A stretch of 31,367 nucleotides of DNA. Source: Chara braunii (Eukaryota > Streptophyta > Charophyceae > Charales > Characeae). The position numbers and the translations under genes are program-made. The stretch is from positions 159,902 to 191,268 of the forward strand of contig BFEA01000371.1 in NCBI GenBank assembly GCA_003427395.1, in the 5' to 3' direction. Shown piece after piece: positions 8,791 to 19,227 of this stretch. Below the pieces are notes generated by a model. It did not search any database, was not told the DNA's origin, and saw only the letters and a list, made by a program, of their open reading frames with translations. Numbering within the stretch: position 1 is the first letter of the stretch; every line of letters starts with the position of its first letter.

Positions 8791-8950
8791 GAATAAGGGT
8801 GGGACCTCTAGAAAAGGCAGGCAAGACTCGATCGACTGCGGTCTTTGCAGACTGCCTCTTCAGCACGCATCTAGCATGAAACTGCTGGCAACGCACAATG
8901 CCAAGTGTCAAAGACAACCCAGCAAAGCAGTTCCATTCTCAATTCCGTAA
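8633..8950 (+). CDS. ORF with C2HC zinc-finger-like motif, unrecognised
   Basis: The frame is open from the TGA at 8630-8632 to the TAA at 8948-8950 (105 codons), with no early ATG, so it would have to be an exon or a remnant. The N-terminal part is very basic (PRKKRIRKQKRTGR). Near the C-terminus, CGLCRLPLQHASSM is followed by THNAKC, giving Cys-x2-Cys-x15-His-x3-Cys, which resembles BED-type or C2HC fingers that bind DNA. It lies partly in the second copy of a local duplication. A hAT-transposase BED exon or a nuclear zinc-finger exon would both fit; the Cys/His spacing could be coincidental. Confidence 0.27.
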   Translation, partial: NPRKKRIRKQKRTGRVASEEQPPAQRCDVVVSRLVNCPGRRTGHTDSNTKPDTNKGGTSRKGRQDSIDCGLCRLPLQHASSMKLLATHNAKCQRQPSKAVPFSIP

Positions 8951-9674
8951 ATACGATAAAATCAAATAATACAGCCTAATATTCAACACAAAAACTGATG
9001 CCGCGCGGCCCTACAAGCCACATCAGCAGCCACAGCATGTGGTCTTACTCGCGAGACCAGCGGTCACAGCACAACTGATCCGACAACGCACAAGCATTCC
9101 ACATGTTATCCCAACGTTCTGGTTGTGCGGAAAAGCCAGATTTCCTCACAATCCATCAAAAAGCTAAGACGGCGATCAACGATGCCGTCCATGACCACCA
9201 GAGCAAGGCAAAGCACCAATCCAGTCCAGCGGTTCCGTTATGGAGCAGTACGGCCAACCAGTTTGTTAGAAATCAATCCAACTATGTTAGCGAGGCTCCC
9301 CACATAGGCAACCACACCACGCGCGATTGAGTCATTCCCCCGCGTTCTGCATCCCATCAGTAGATAGAAAACGGCCACGGAAATGGCAGATCAACAGATA
9401 TGCCAAAGTCCACACTGGCAGTGAATGGGAAAAACCCACAATGGTTGCAAGGATCAAGGGCTATGTCGTCCTCGTGAACACGGCTATCAATCAATACGGC
9501 CGTCGATGATTGTTTTTTTTCTCCAGATAGAGAATCGTGGTCTGGGTTGATGGCCGTGTTCAACGAAGTCATCAACACATCCATCAACTGGATAAATTGA
9601 AAACTACATCCCATTGATCGCAGTTAGCAGTGCACGTCAGCAGTGCATGTTAGCACTGTGCATGTTATATTCCA
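8951..9674. other. no gene seen
   Basis: Forward ORFs at 9103-9330 and 9327-9509 lack recognisable motifs. A cluster of GCAGTGCACGTCAGCAGTGC and GTTAGCACTGTGCATGTTA motifs (about 9627-9668) is a small imperfect direct/inverted repeat just beyond the stop of the minus-strand gene. Confidence 0.4.
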
Positions 9675-10630
9675 TCAGGACCGCGTCCCCAATCCGCGTC
9701 CCAACACGTGGCTCCCAGCATCCCCTCCATCAGCCAACCTGAGCAGTTGACAGCTGCTGGTCTCTATTTGCTGCTGCTGTTGCTGCTCATCCCTGCAGTG
9801 CACCTCAGAAACATGGGAAATGCAGCAGTCTAAGTCAACGTATGCTGGACCAAAGCACTGCAGAGCATTTCCCTGCTGCTGCTGCTGAGCATGCCCATAC
9901 GGGCGAGCAGGCATTAACAGGTGCACTCCGTTCGCTGCAAAAGAGGAGACGGTAAATGTACAACGTTTCCTAGGCAGCAAAAGGCAATGTTTCCTACGTT
10001 GGACGGTAGGCCAGCACCCCGATCGTGACTCAGGTCTTCCAACCTCTCACCCTTGGAATCACGAGTTAAGTCTATCCAAACAGATTCCACGGCTGTCAGC
10101 GCATTCGCAAGAATCATCTGGGCATTGCTAACAAGGTGCAAGGCGGTCATGGCCGTAACTCGATCCCTTCTCTCAGAACCCTGGGACGAGGTAGACGCCT
10201 AGTCATCCGCAGCTGGCGTACTTCAGCACAGGGTCGAAGACGGTTTCTGGGGTGAGGCAGCCCTGGAAGACCTGGAGACAGGAAACGACAACAAGCACAA
10301 CAGGGAGAGGTAGTCAGTGAAGGGAAATGATGACCATCTGGGACATCTGTTCAAAGAGCAATCAAGGTAAAAATGGACAAGTGAAAGCATGAGGAGATGA
10401 AGATGCAGGGAGGGAGGCAGGGAGGAAGGGGGGGCCGGTGTGGGGGTGTGGGGGGGGGGGGGTTGGGGGTTGTGCAAGAGGAGAGGAGGAGACAAACTGT
10501 GTGGGAGTGCACCCTCAGTGACCTGTGATGCCGTCGTAACGACTCCACATATTGGTGCTTTAGGATAGCTAACAGGAAAAGGTGGAAAAGCCAGGGCTGC
10601 CACACATGTAGTGGCAAAGGGGACTTCAAA
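9675..10630 (-). CDS. 3' exons of an unrecognised host gene
   Basis: Three exons join with consistent phase. Exon 10630-10523 (exactly 36 codons, phase 0/0) follows acceptor TACGCCTTCAG, reads FEVPFATTCVAALAFPPFPV and onward, and ends at CACAG|GTCACT. Exon 10180-10051 follows CTCGTCCCAG, reads MTALHLVSNAQMILANALTA then VWIDLTRDSK, and ends at CAAGG|GTGAGA. Exon 9934-9675 follows the strong acceptor CTCCTCTTTTGCAG, contains two polyglutamine runs, and ends with TGA. The last intron is 116 bp (9935-10050). The longer intron (10181-10522) holds a C-rich tract and an alternative exon-like segment at 10271-10206 that stops in frame. No domain is recognised. No poly(A) signal is obvious downstream. 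A decayed gene remains possible. Confidence 0.5.
10432..10467. repeat. poly-G tract, G-quadruplex potential
   Basis: Several G runs, the longest 13 or more, on the plus strand. In the minus-strand gene model this is C-rich intronic sequence. Confidence 0.8.
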
Positions 10631-10849
10631 CTGAAGGCGTACAGTACAAGATCAGTTTGCAAGTGACAGAGGGTTAACAAATACCGCACCTGGCTGGTCA
10701 TTTGTGTGTAGCAAATGCACTAAGAAAATGCCTGGCGGATCAGATTCCATATTTACCGATAAAAAAGCAGGTATCCGTGTGTACCAATCCGTACAACGCC
10801 TTATTTGAAAGCTAACCAAGACAAGATCAACGCAGGAAAGAGACCCGCC

Positions 10850-10908
10850 AGAATCAAACCCCGAACGTCGAAGGCTGCCAACTCTGGCCCTTCTTGTCAG
10901 TTGAGCTA
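10850..10908 (-). mobile_element. tRNA-like Pol III promoter remnant (possible SINE)
   Basis: The reverse strand carries A-box TAGCTCAACTGA (10908-10897) and B-box-like GGTTTGATTCT (10860-10850), spaced as in a tRNA. It differs from the SINE family at 25-26 kb. The flanking sequence does not fold into an acceptor stem that I can see, so it is not called a functional tRNA. It lies between two candidate exon groups, consistent with an intronic insertion. Confidence 0.35.
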
Positions 10909-11082
10909 CCTTGCTCAACACAAGTGGGCCTCAACAGAAACAACATTTCACAGAAATGGCTTCCCTACTTGCGCCACCAAACCATGTTTCTCGAGATGAG
11001 GCAAAATCGGCAGACATAGGTGCTTGCAATCGGTACTGGACAGAGAGCTCAGCCAGTCCAACAGTGGCCATCACGAACACAC

Positions 11083-11482
11083 GCTTCCTGTTGACTTTTC
11101 AGAGCGGATTAGTTCGAGGATCCATTTATCTCCGATTGTTCGCTGGAAACTGAGAAGCAACTAACTAGGGAGGCTCTGGCTTGGCACTGAAGCTTCCACC
11201 GGAAAGTGCAGAGATTGCTTACCGAGTATGTGCCCGGCATAAAAACATCGAAAGATGTGGTCTCGCCGCGAACTGAAGGAAGGAAGGTGATGCCTAACTC
11301 TGCCTTGCAGGTCTTGATCAGGAATAGCATTCCTTGCCATGCAAAAGCTAACCCCTCACAGGGATTACCCTCAGCTTTCAATAAGCTGCCAAGGATGGCA
11401 TCAAGATAGTACTCGGAGAAAGACACGGAGAACAAAGGACCCTGAACTGCATGTCTCTGCATGACTGAGTGGTGAAGCATAG
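11083..11482 (-). CDS. upstream exons of the same minus-strand gene (candidate)
   Basis: Exon 11482-11223 follows acceptor GCTCTTCCACAG, contains SEYYLDAILGSLLKAEGNPC and CEGLAFAWQGMLFLIKTCKA, and ends at ACTCG|GTAAGC. Exon 11142 to about 11083 follows CTCAGTTTCCAG in the same phase and reads RTIGDKWILELIRSEKSTGS before a weak donor (GTGTGT). The 80-bp intron (11143-11222) has canonical ends. Just downstream (11080-10950) two other frames also look coding (VMATVGLAELSVQYRLQA in one, WPLLDWLSSLSS in another), so the exon structure is uncertain or the gene is frameshifted. Helical, Leu-rich composition resembles HEAT-type repeats, but I cannot assign a family. Confidence 0.38.
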
Positions 11483-11706
11483 CTGTGGAAGAGCTGACCA
11501 GACAACCCAAGCCTCCTGATATCCTACAGTGTTTGCCCAGGGCCCACCTAGGCAGGCCCAGGCAAGATGCCATGAAATGTCCAAAAAGTAAAAGAAAAAA
11601 CAAAAAATCCAGAGAAATCCAAAAACAAAAAAAAAAGAATATTTAAAAAAGATGATGCAAACAACTTGGCCAAGGGTCACTTCTACTTCTTAAATCTCTG
11701 ATATTG

Positions 11707-11739
<33 letters not shown>
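11707..11739. repeat. poly(A) run (33 A)
   Basis: An uninterrupted A run, possibly the 3' tail of a plus-strand retroposon. I could not find a body or target duplication. Confidence 0.95.
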
Positions 11740-11741
<2 letters not shown>

Positions 11742-12084
11742 GAACATACACAACCCACTGAACCTCTAATCACCGAATTGAAAGGTTGCCCGGACGTCCT
11801 AGTAAACCTACATCCAATTTATTTATTTATTTATTTTCTTACAGTTCGTATTTAAAATCCGAAGTTGCATTTTCGCTACTCACATTTAAAATCACAAAGC
11901 GAGTCTTTCAAGACACTGACACTGGTATTGCGTTCGTGTGATTCCCGACACTTTCGAATCAGCAACCCCTTATAAACTCTCAGGAGACTACTTACACACA
12001 TGTTTCTGCCTCTCAGATTTTGCTTGAATCCACAGACTTATTCAGAACACCCTAACACAGCATGCAAATCAATAAGGAAGGCTC
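11740..12084. other. no gene seen
   Basis: Contains a (TTTA)n run at 11818-11836 and otherwise unique DNA. Confidence 0.45.
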
Positions 12085-12247
12085 ATGGAATTACTAATTA
12101 GGCAGTTTCAGGACTGCCATCCCCAACCTGTCAGGGCTCCTGGCATGCTGGATGACAATAGCCCAATGTTGGCCTGCAGTGTGATCCAAGAGGGCCTTAC
12201 TAGACCAAGCCAGGTCCTTGGCAGCCCTTCAAAGGGAGGAGAGGGGA

Positions 12248-12429
12248 AGAGGCAGCTGTTGTCAGAGCCCTGTCAGCCGATTAAGAGCCTGCAGCACCTT
12301 CCCAGCACAGATGAAGAAGAATACGAGGCAGCTGCTGTCAGAGCCCTGTCAGCCCATTCTTCTTCTTCTTCTTCTTCCTCTCCAGCACAGAAGAAGAAGA
12401 AGAAGAAAAAGAAGAAGAAGAAGAAGAAG
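12248..12429. repeat. 34-bp direct duplication plus inverted TTC/GAA microsatellites
   Basis: GAGGCAGCTGTTGTCAGAGC and following bases (12248-12281) recur at 12326-12359 with two changes. Directly after, (TTC)n at 12359-12382 faces (GAA)n at 12397-12429 across a 14-base loop, so the segment can fold into a hairpin. The 161-codon forward ORF (12085-12570) reads poly-Ser then poly-Lys through it and shows no other features. I regard that ORF as probably spurious. Confidence 0.88.
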
Positions 12430-12570
12430 CTGACTCCGTGCTCTCACATAATCAGTGAAGCTCTGACAGGCAACATCTTGTACACTTCAATGCAAAATTC
12501 CCTCTCCCCACGTTTGCACATTGCTGATCACGAAGGAGCAGCACCCCAATGCCAGCATCTCAAGCTTTAA

Positions 12571-13025
12571 GAGTGTAAGGCTGATGCAGCTGATGCTGGA
12601 CTTGGCAGCCCCCTTATGAAGTCACAATATGCAATGGTGAAACGGTTTTCACCTTCTAGCAGTAGCGGATGCAGTACCCAGGGTTCGATCCCTAGACCTC
12701 ACCCTACCTATGTACAGTATCTGTATAGATCCCGAGAATTGAACCTGTGACCTGTGTATTCGTAGACAGTTGGTAGGACTGCCGTAGGTCCATAGGCAGC
12801 AGGGGTTCGATCTGTAGGTCTATAGCGTAGAAGTCTTAGTGAGTTCCGGAAGCTTAGCTGTAGACCTTCTAGAAGGTAGGCAAGTGGTCAAGTGGCGAGG
12901 CAAGTGGTGGACTAAACTGCAGTGCAACAGCAGTACAACGTCGGTAGGATAGCAGTGAGTCCACAGTCAGTCAGCGGAAGGTCCAGTCAGTCCCAGTCCG
13001 GTCCAGAAAGTACCACGGGGGGACT
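12571..13025. other. non-coding, repeat-like DNA with GGTTCGATC motifs
   Basis: GGGTTCGATCC at 12682 and GGGTTCGATCT near 12808 resemble Pol III B boxes, but no proper A box or tRNA fold is seen. Short CCAGTCAGTCC repeats lie near 12967-13006. Confidence 0.35.
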
Positions 13026-13026
13026 G

Positions 13027-13510
13027 TGAGCACCATGGGCCGATGGCAAAGGGCAGAACAACGAGTTTCTGAAGTATAAATCAAGAGGCAGCGCCGAGCC
13101 TTTCATTCATTCCTGCGTGAGCCATGCGGAAGCGCTGCCACATCGACTTGTGCAAGGAGGTCTGCAGATGAGCCCGGAGGACGCAGTGGGCGAGAGAGGA
13201 GTTAGTATAGCGATAGGTTAGAGGCAGCCATCGCTGCCATAGCTGTAGCAAGTAGGAAGTGTGTGTGTGTGTTCGAGTGTTCAGAGTGACGTGTATGGGA
13301 TATCCAGGGTGATCCGGCGTGTGTAAACAGTGAGTTGTTGGGCGCTGACGTCGCCATAGCCAGTCAAGCGTGAACTCATATCTGGAAGCCATATCTCTGA
13401 ATTTTGTGTGGGCGCCTGTAGCCAGTTGCTGCGTTGCTCCTTACATGTATGAAAAGTGTGTTTGAGAACGAGTCTGATTGCAATGGTCCTGTTCTCCACT
13501 TTTTTCCTCA
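13027..13510 (+). mobile_element. possible solo or truncated LTR
   Basis: A purine run (ACGGGGGGAC) is followed immediately by TGTGAGCACC, as a polypurine tract precedes a 3' LTR. A TATAAAT box sits at about 13075, and a CA-ending segment near 13510 could be the far end. There is no partner LTR in the window and no target duplication, so this is tentative. Confidence 0.28.
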
Positions 13511-14515
13511 TTATCTAAAATCAGTTTCCTATTCTGAAATGCTACTGAGTGTAGTGTTAGCGTATCCTACGTAATCATGTACATGTTCTTGGTTGCTCCA
13601 ATTTCCAGGAACTAATGATTCTTTTCTAGACGACCATGCTGTCAATCTATTAGCCATTGCGATACCCTATTCGTTCTATCTTGTTATGATCACTATAGGA
13701 AGCGTCCGTGAAGCCAAGGGGCCAGAAGCAATCTCCTTTCTCTTCAAAGCTCCAAGTAGCTGCCACTGATTTATGTGTCGACTTCTTTATGGTGACAAAC
13801 ACCCTCCAGATCTATGCTATTGGCAAATCACTTCCAATTTTCCGTCATATTTTCAAATGATTTACCAGTTCTTTTGTTACACTTACACATGAAACAATGT
13901 GCCATTGGACAGGTTGCTCGATGACGATAGTCTACTATGTCCATTACTTGGTTCTACTATATTTAGAATCCTGGTGTGACAAGCACAATGCCCCCCACAG
14001 CTATTGCAACTGAACAATAATAATCAAAGGTCTTTCTGCGCGCTGGACTTCATAATATAATATAATTGTTACGATCCTGGTCATTTCCGAAGTGCAAATT
14101 CACAAGGAAAGACGATGCCACCCAATTGCAAAAGAAATGAAAGCACTGGCAAAGAGACAGAGACCAAAGAAGAAGAAGAAGAAGAAGAAGAAGAAGATGT
14201 ACACCAGCAAGACCAATGACAAATCAAATGAGTGGATGAACCAGAATCAATATCCGAAGTTCATTCTTACTACTTGCACAACAATAGGTCCACCATAGCC
14301 ATGTCTTCCACCTTCCTCCTCTCACATGCTGAGGCTATGGCGGCCTACTAAGGGCTCTGCACTCTTGTGCAAAGGACAAAACAAAGCAGGTATGTCACTG
14401 CTCATCAGGCCGCCATGCCTGACTCTGCCTCAAGCTTCCTTGGTGCGGCACTACCCCAACTGGGACCTTCCAGATGCAGCGCCTATCAAGGTGATGAAGA
14501 TGGTGTCCACCATAT
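13511..14515. other. no gene seen; (GAA)n at 14167-14196
   Basis: A/T-rich unique DNA. The forward ORF at 14092-14298 is a poly-Lys artefact of the GAA run. Confidence 0.45.
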
Positions 14516-15557
14516 TGTTATGAACTTGGTTGTCTGACTATTTATACCGCCACTCACACACAGACAGTCTCATACATGCCCATACATGCATAAGAGAAGG
14601 GGGAGAGGAGACACAGTCCACACAGCACACAAATCGGAGTAGGCAGCGGAATACAGCTATGCACAGATGGGGAGAGGACACACACTGTTTCTCACTCCCT
14701 GACAAACTCCCAACAACCAATCACAAGAGGAACCTGTGAGGATAACAATTGAAATGACACGGATGTTGAGCCAACTCAAACAATTATCGTAACAGAGTTT
14801 GTTCCAGTATCTCGCCACTCTCAGAACTCACACCCCACTCTCTATCCTACATCCAGTTAGTAGCGCCACACCAGAATAGCCTCCCAAAGGCCAGCGCCAA
14901 CCACCCTGATGAAGAACAGGTCCTGCGATGAAGTCTTCAGTGTCGATGGACAACTCTGACGAAGGAACAGGCAGCTATGGCTGCCACCACCCACAAGGAC
15001 ACAGTGTAGAGCCTCGATGTAGCCCGGCCAGATGCAGATATCCTCAGAGGTAGATGCGCTGAGGATGCCCCAGCTACGGCAGGCTCAAAATGGGCCGGCT
15101 ATGGTTGCTGTCAACGGCGAGGTCTCAGGATGCCGCGTGCAGACAGTCACTGCCACCAACTTGCTTGGCTTCTCCAACGCTGCTTCGCGAGAAAATGAAC
15201 TGCCAAAAGTCCTGATCCGATCTATAGACTACAGCTACCCTAGACTAAACCTAGACCGGATCTCGACCTCTACCGGACCCGACTATAGGCTATAGGACCA
15301 TCTATCAGCATAGGCCCTTAGGGCCTGTCTGTCCTAGGGATCGCCCAGGCCTGCTGTTCGCACCTACGGTAGTAGTAGGAAATTCAGTTAGTGTTAGGGC
15401 TGTATTTTCCCGAATTTGCAGATATGTCCCTCGCGAATTTCCTCACAGGTAGGTTTCTCGGTTAGCCCTCAGGCAAACAAAATTGTGAATCTAGCCTACC
15501 GCTGTACTATACAGCCTCGCAGTCAATCTCGGCAGTAGAAATCAGCAAGTCATTGCA
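14516..15557 (-). repeat. 3' LTR (1,042 bp)
   Basis: Matches 22359-23434 along its whole length. It lacks a 34-bp segment present in the other LTR near 23100-23140. On the element strand it begins TGCAATGACTTGCTG and ends CAAGTTCATAACA. TATAAATAG lies only about 30 bp from that end. Confidence 0.97.
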
Positions 15558-15575
15558 GGCTTACCCCCCCCGGGG
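15558..15575 (-). promoter_or_regulatory. polypurine tract
   Basis: On the element strand CCCCGGGGGGGGTAAGCC directly precedes the 3' LTR. This is the expected second-strand primer, although interrupted by a T and pyrimidines. Confidence 0.65.
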
Positions 15576-15591
15576 AGTGAGGACCTCCGAG

Positions 15592-18500
15592 CTAGGGGTG
15601 CAGACGAGCTGAACGGCGAGCAAGGTTGCCCTTCTGAGCCACTTCATATCGCAACACAATGGACTTCGCTGTCTTGAGAAGTTCCCTTCCGTAGAACCAT
15701 CTGCTCTCAGAAGGAGGCTGGAATGCGAACCTCACAAGATACTGCCGATCGGGGTCTGTGCCCCACTCATCCTCAATCCGGTCCACATCATATCCCTTGC
15801 CAGGGATTGGTGGACCAAACTGAGGAGGCCAGTCCGGAAATGCATCAGCTGGAGTGAACGGCAACAGTTTGGATGCATGAAAGACCGGATAGGTTCGCAA
15901 ATGCAGTGGGACTCAATGACATAGGACGGACCAAATGGATCAGCGCCCACTATATCTAGGACCTGCCATGGACCCAAGTAACGAGGCAACAGCTTGGGGG
16001 AGATATCTTCCTCCCTCGACATCTCTGAACTGGCTACCCAGACATGATCACCAGTGCGGATGGGGGAAGGCCGCCTATGGAGATTAGCTTGTTCAATCAT
16101 CGCCTTTTGGGCTTTGAACAAGTTCGCTCGTACTCTTTCCACATCGATGCGGTAGCATCTGGTAAACTCTGCAATGCCTGGAGTCATATCAAACTTGGCC
16201 TTATCGATGATGTCATCGAGAGGCTATTGTGGTTCTCGTCCTAGTGCGACAGGTATGGACTGAACCTAGTCGAGGAATGGACCGACATGTTGTACATCCG
16301 CTGTGCTCGAGCCAAGTGAAGATCCCAGTCCTGCTGATCTGGAGAGATGACAGGACGTAGCAGCTGGAATAAAACTTGGTTCATCACTTCAGCCAGACCA
16401 TTGGCTTCAGGATGATGACAAGAAGTCATGTCCAGTCGTGAGTGCAAATAGTCCTTACAGTAGGACTGCCACTCATCGCTGCAAAATCGGGGATCTTGAT
16501 CACTGACTATAGAAGTGAGCGGTCCATGGTGTGTGACCCACCTCTTTGAAAAAGCCAGGACCCTAGCTACCTCTGGCAAGGGGATGAATTCTGCGTATTT
16601 GGAGAACTTATAAGCAGACCATAACCTGACGCATGCCACGAGGGGTGGTCTTGCCTAAATCTGTAAAGTCTACCGACACAAATTCAGCAGGGCCATCAGA
16701 TATGGGTAGGGGTTTGAGCAATCCCAAAGGAGGTTTACGCTAGACCTTATTTCTTTGGCAGAGCTCATAGGTGTCCACATAGCGCAGCATATCACTCCGC
16801 ATCTCCTTCCAGAAGAAGCGCTGCGACAGGGTTGCATATGACTTTAGGAACCCAAAATGTCCACGGGCGTCATGACACTCTGACATGAGCAGTGTCCTGA
16901 GCCGCTGATCCTGGGGAATGCACAAGCGTTCCTCCCCTCTGTTGCAAGTATACAGCAGATCTGAACTCAGAGCATAGCCGGGTTCAGAGTTAGGATCTGC
17001 TTGCAGATTCCTGACGATAGGTCTGAAAGTCTCATCCTGTGGCAGTAGACGAGCAATGGTTTGACGGGTCTCCTCTCCAAAGGAGTGAGTAGAGGAGATC
17101 AGAGCAAAAGAGTCAGGCCTATGAGAGAGGGCATCTGCTACCTTGTTGTAGCAGCCCGTCTTATGCTTCAGTTCAAAGTCAAACATGTCAATGAACTGAA
17201 TATACCGTGCCAACTTATCATTCAACTCTCCCTGGGACTTCATCCACTGCAAGGTGGAGTGATCTGAAAAGATCTTGAAGTGTCTCCCCAAGAGAAAGTG
17301 TTTCCAGTGTTTCAGGGCATAGACAAGAGCGTATAGCTCTTTCTCGTAGGTGGAGTCCTGGAGCTTTTGAGTCTTGATCTTCTTACTCGTAAACTCCACA
17401 GGTCGTAGACCATTCCCATCATCCTACTGAAGAACTGCCCCAATGCCATACTGACTGGCGTCAGTGGTCAGGATGAATGGCAAAGTGGGGTCAGGTAACT
17501 TCAGCACAGGCGCACGAGTCAAGGCCTTCTTAAGTCGTGTGAAGGCCAACTGACAGGGAAGGGACCAAAGAAAGGGAGTATCTTTATTTGTTAGGTTGGT
17601 CAGAGGTGCAGCCACTACAGAAAAGTTCCTAACAAACTTCCTGTAGTGCGAGGCTAGACCCATGAAGGACCTGACATCCCTCACTGTCTGTGGCTGAGGC
17701 CACTCCTTAATAGCAGCAATTTTGGCTGCTTCAGGAGCCAGACCATCTCCAGAGATTACATGACCCAGATAGATAACAGAGGGAACTCCAAAAGAGAACT
17801 TCTCTCTGTTGATCTTGTACTGGTTGTCACGTAACGACCGAAGTACAAGAGCCAAGTGCTCCACATGTTCCCTGGCAGCTTTGTCGAATACCAGTATATC
17901 ATCCAGGTAGACAACCATAAACTTGTCCATGTAAGGCCAGAAGATGCGGTGCATCTCTGTCTAGAAGGTGCCTGGGGCATTGCAATGTCCGAATGGCATG
18001 ACCAGGAACTCGTAAGTTCCATACCTGGTCTTGAAGGTTGTCTTGTAGACATCCTCCTCTGCCATCTCAATCTAGTGGTAGTCAAATTTGAGGACGACTT
18101 TGCTGAACACTGTGCAGCCCTGCACCATATCCAGAAGGTCATCGATCCTAGGAAGTGGCTCTGTACTCTTCCTAGTGATCTTGTTGAGACCCTTGTAGTC
18201 AATGCACATTTTGAACTCGCCATTCCCTTTGGGCACAAAAAGAACGGGTGCACCGAATTCAGACGTGCTGGGTTTGATCCAGCCCTTGCTGGTCAGGGTC
18301 TCAAGCTGCTTTTTGAGCTCCTCAAGCTCAGCAAGGGACATCCTGTAGATGCAACCCTTGGGAGGGACCGCTCCAGGCAGCAGCTCAATGTGATGCTTGG
18401 TTGGCCGATTGGGTAGTCCAAAGAGCTCCTGCATCAGATCAGCATACTTGTCCACCACCTGTTGTATCTCAGGAGGACAGGAAACAGGGGGAGCATCTGT

Positions 18501-19120
18501 TTGCTTAACCAAAGCAATAAACAGACGCTCATGGTCGTACCGGCGGGAGAGAGAATAGAACTCCCTCGCTCTCAGGCAGTAGCAAGATGTCTTAGGGTAG
18601 TGATCAGCGGCAATCATGCATGGCTGATACACACTCTGGCTATTAGGTAGCTCAACCTTTGGGATCTGCCAGTCAATCCTCGGGTTGACTGCCTTCAGCC
18701 ACTGCATAGAGAATACCAAGTCAAAGGGCAACTCAGGGAAGATGTAGAAGTTCAGACTGTGTCTGACTTCTCTAGCACTGTCGAAGGTCACAGGGATACC
18801 CTTGACCTTCTCCCTGATGCCGAGTATCGTAGAGTCACCAATTCTCACCAGCAGCGGTTGCTGCAGCTGCTGAACTTTCATGCCCAGGTGCAGTTTTTTA
18901 ACTGCACTGGGAGACATGAAGTTCCTGGTGGCTCCACAGTCCAACAACCCAGTGATTCTGGTGCGGTTGATCAAGGGCCGAAGTAAGATGAGATCAGACT
19001 TGCTCTTCTTCTGTTCCTTCAAATGAAGGAAGAAGGCAGCAAGTGACTGAAGTTCATCTTTCCCCGGGTCTTGAAAGGGTCAGGATCCTCGTAGCAGAAG
19101 GATGTTGCCCGCGCAGTCCC
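15592..19120 (-). pseudogene. pol: pol pseudogene: protease, RT, RNase H, integrase, chromodomain-like
   Basis: Domains from the N-terminus: aspartic protease with LLDCGATRNF (about 18,940; Cys replaces the usual Ser in DSGA); reverse transcriptase (18,350-17,600) with FGAPVLFVPK, CIDYKGLNKI and catalytic YLDD (17,909-17,898); RNase H with TDASQYGIGAVL, YEKELYALVYAL and FSDHSTLQW; integrase with zinc His pair (about 16,880), core Asp (VDFTDL), Asp (SDQDPRF) and Glu (HHPEANGLAEV). The first zinc Cys is Tyr (DTYELCQRNK). The C-terminus has LLPRYLGPW, PVFHASKLLPF and chromodomain-like YDVDRIEDEW, QYLVRF and SRWF. Internal TAG codons lie at 18072-18074, 17961-17963, 17424-17426, 16740-16742 and 16224-16226. 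Frameshifts fall near 19,060, 16,610, 16,255 and 15,905. Confidence 0.95.
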
Positions 19121-19227
19121 CAAACAAACATTGTCACATACAATTTCAACTAAAACAGCTGCAAATGCACCTACTTGAGTAGATGAAGGTGCAACACTGG
19201 GGGGAACTGCAGTCCCCAGGGTCTGTT

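Noticed and set aside
12085-12570. 161-codon forward ORF with poly-Ser and poly-Lys
   Set aside because: The homopolymers come from TTC and GAA runs, and the remaining sequence has no motif or splice support.
12682-12818. tRNA genes from GGTTCGATC motifs
   Set aside because: No A box at suitable distance and no cloverleaf seen by eye.
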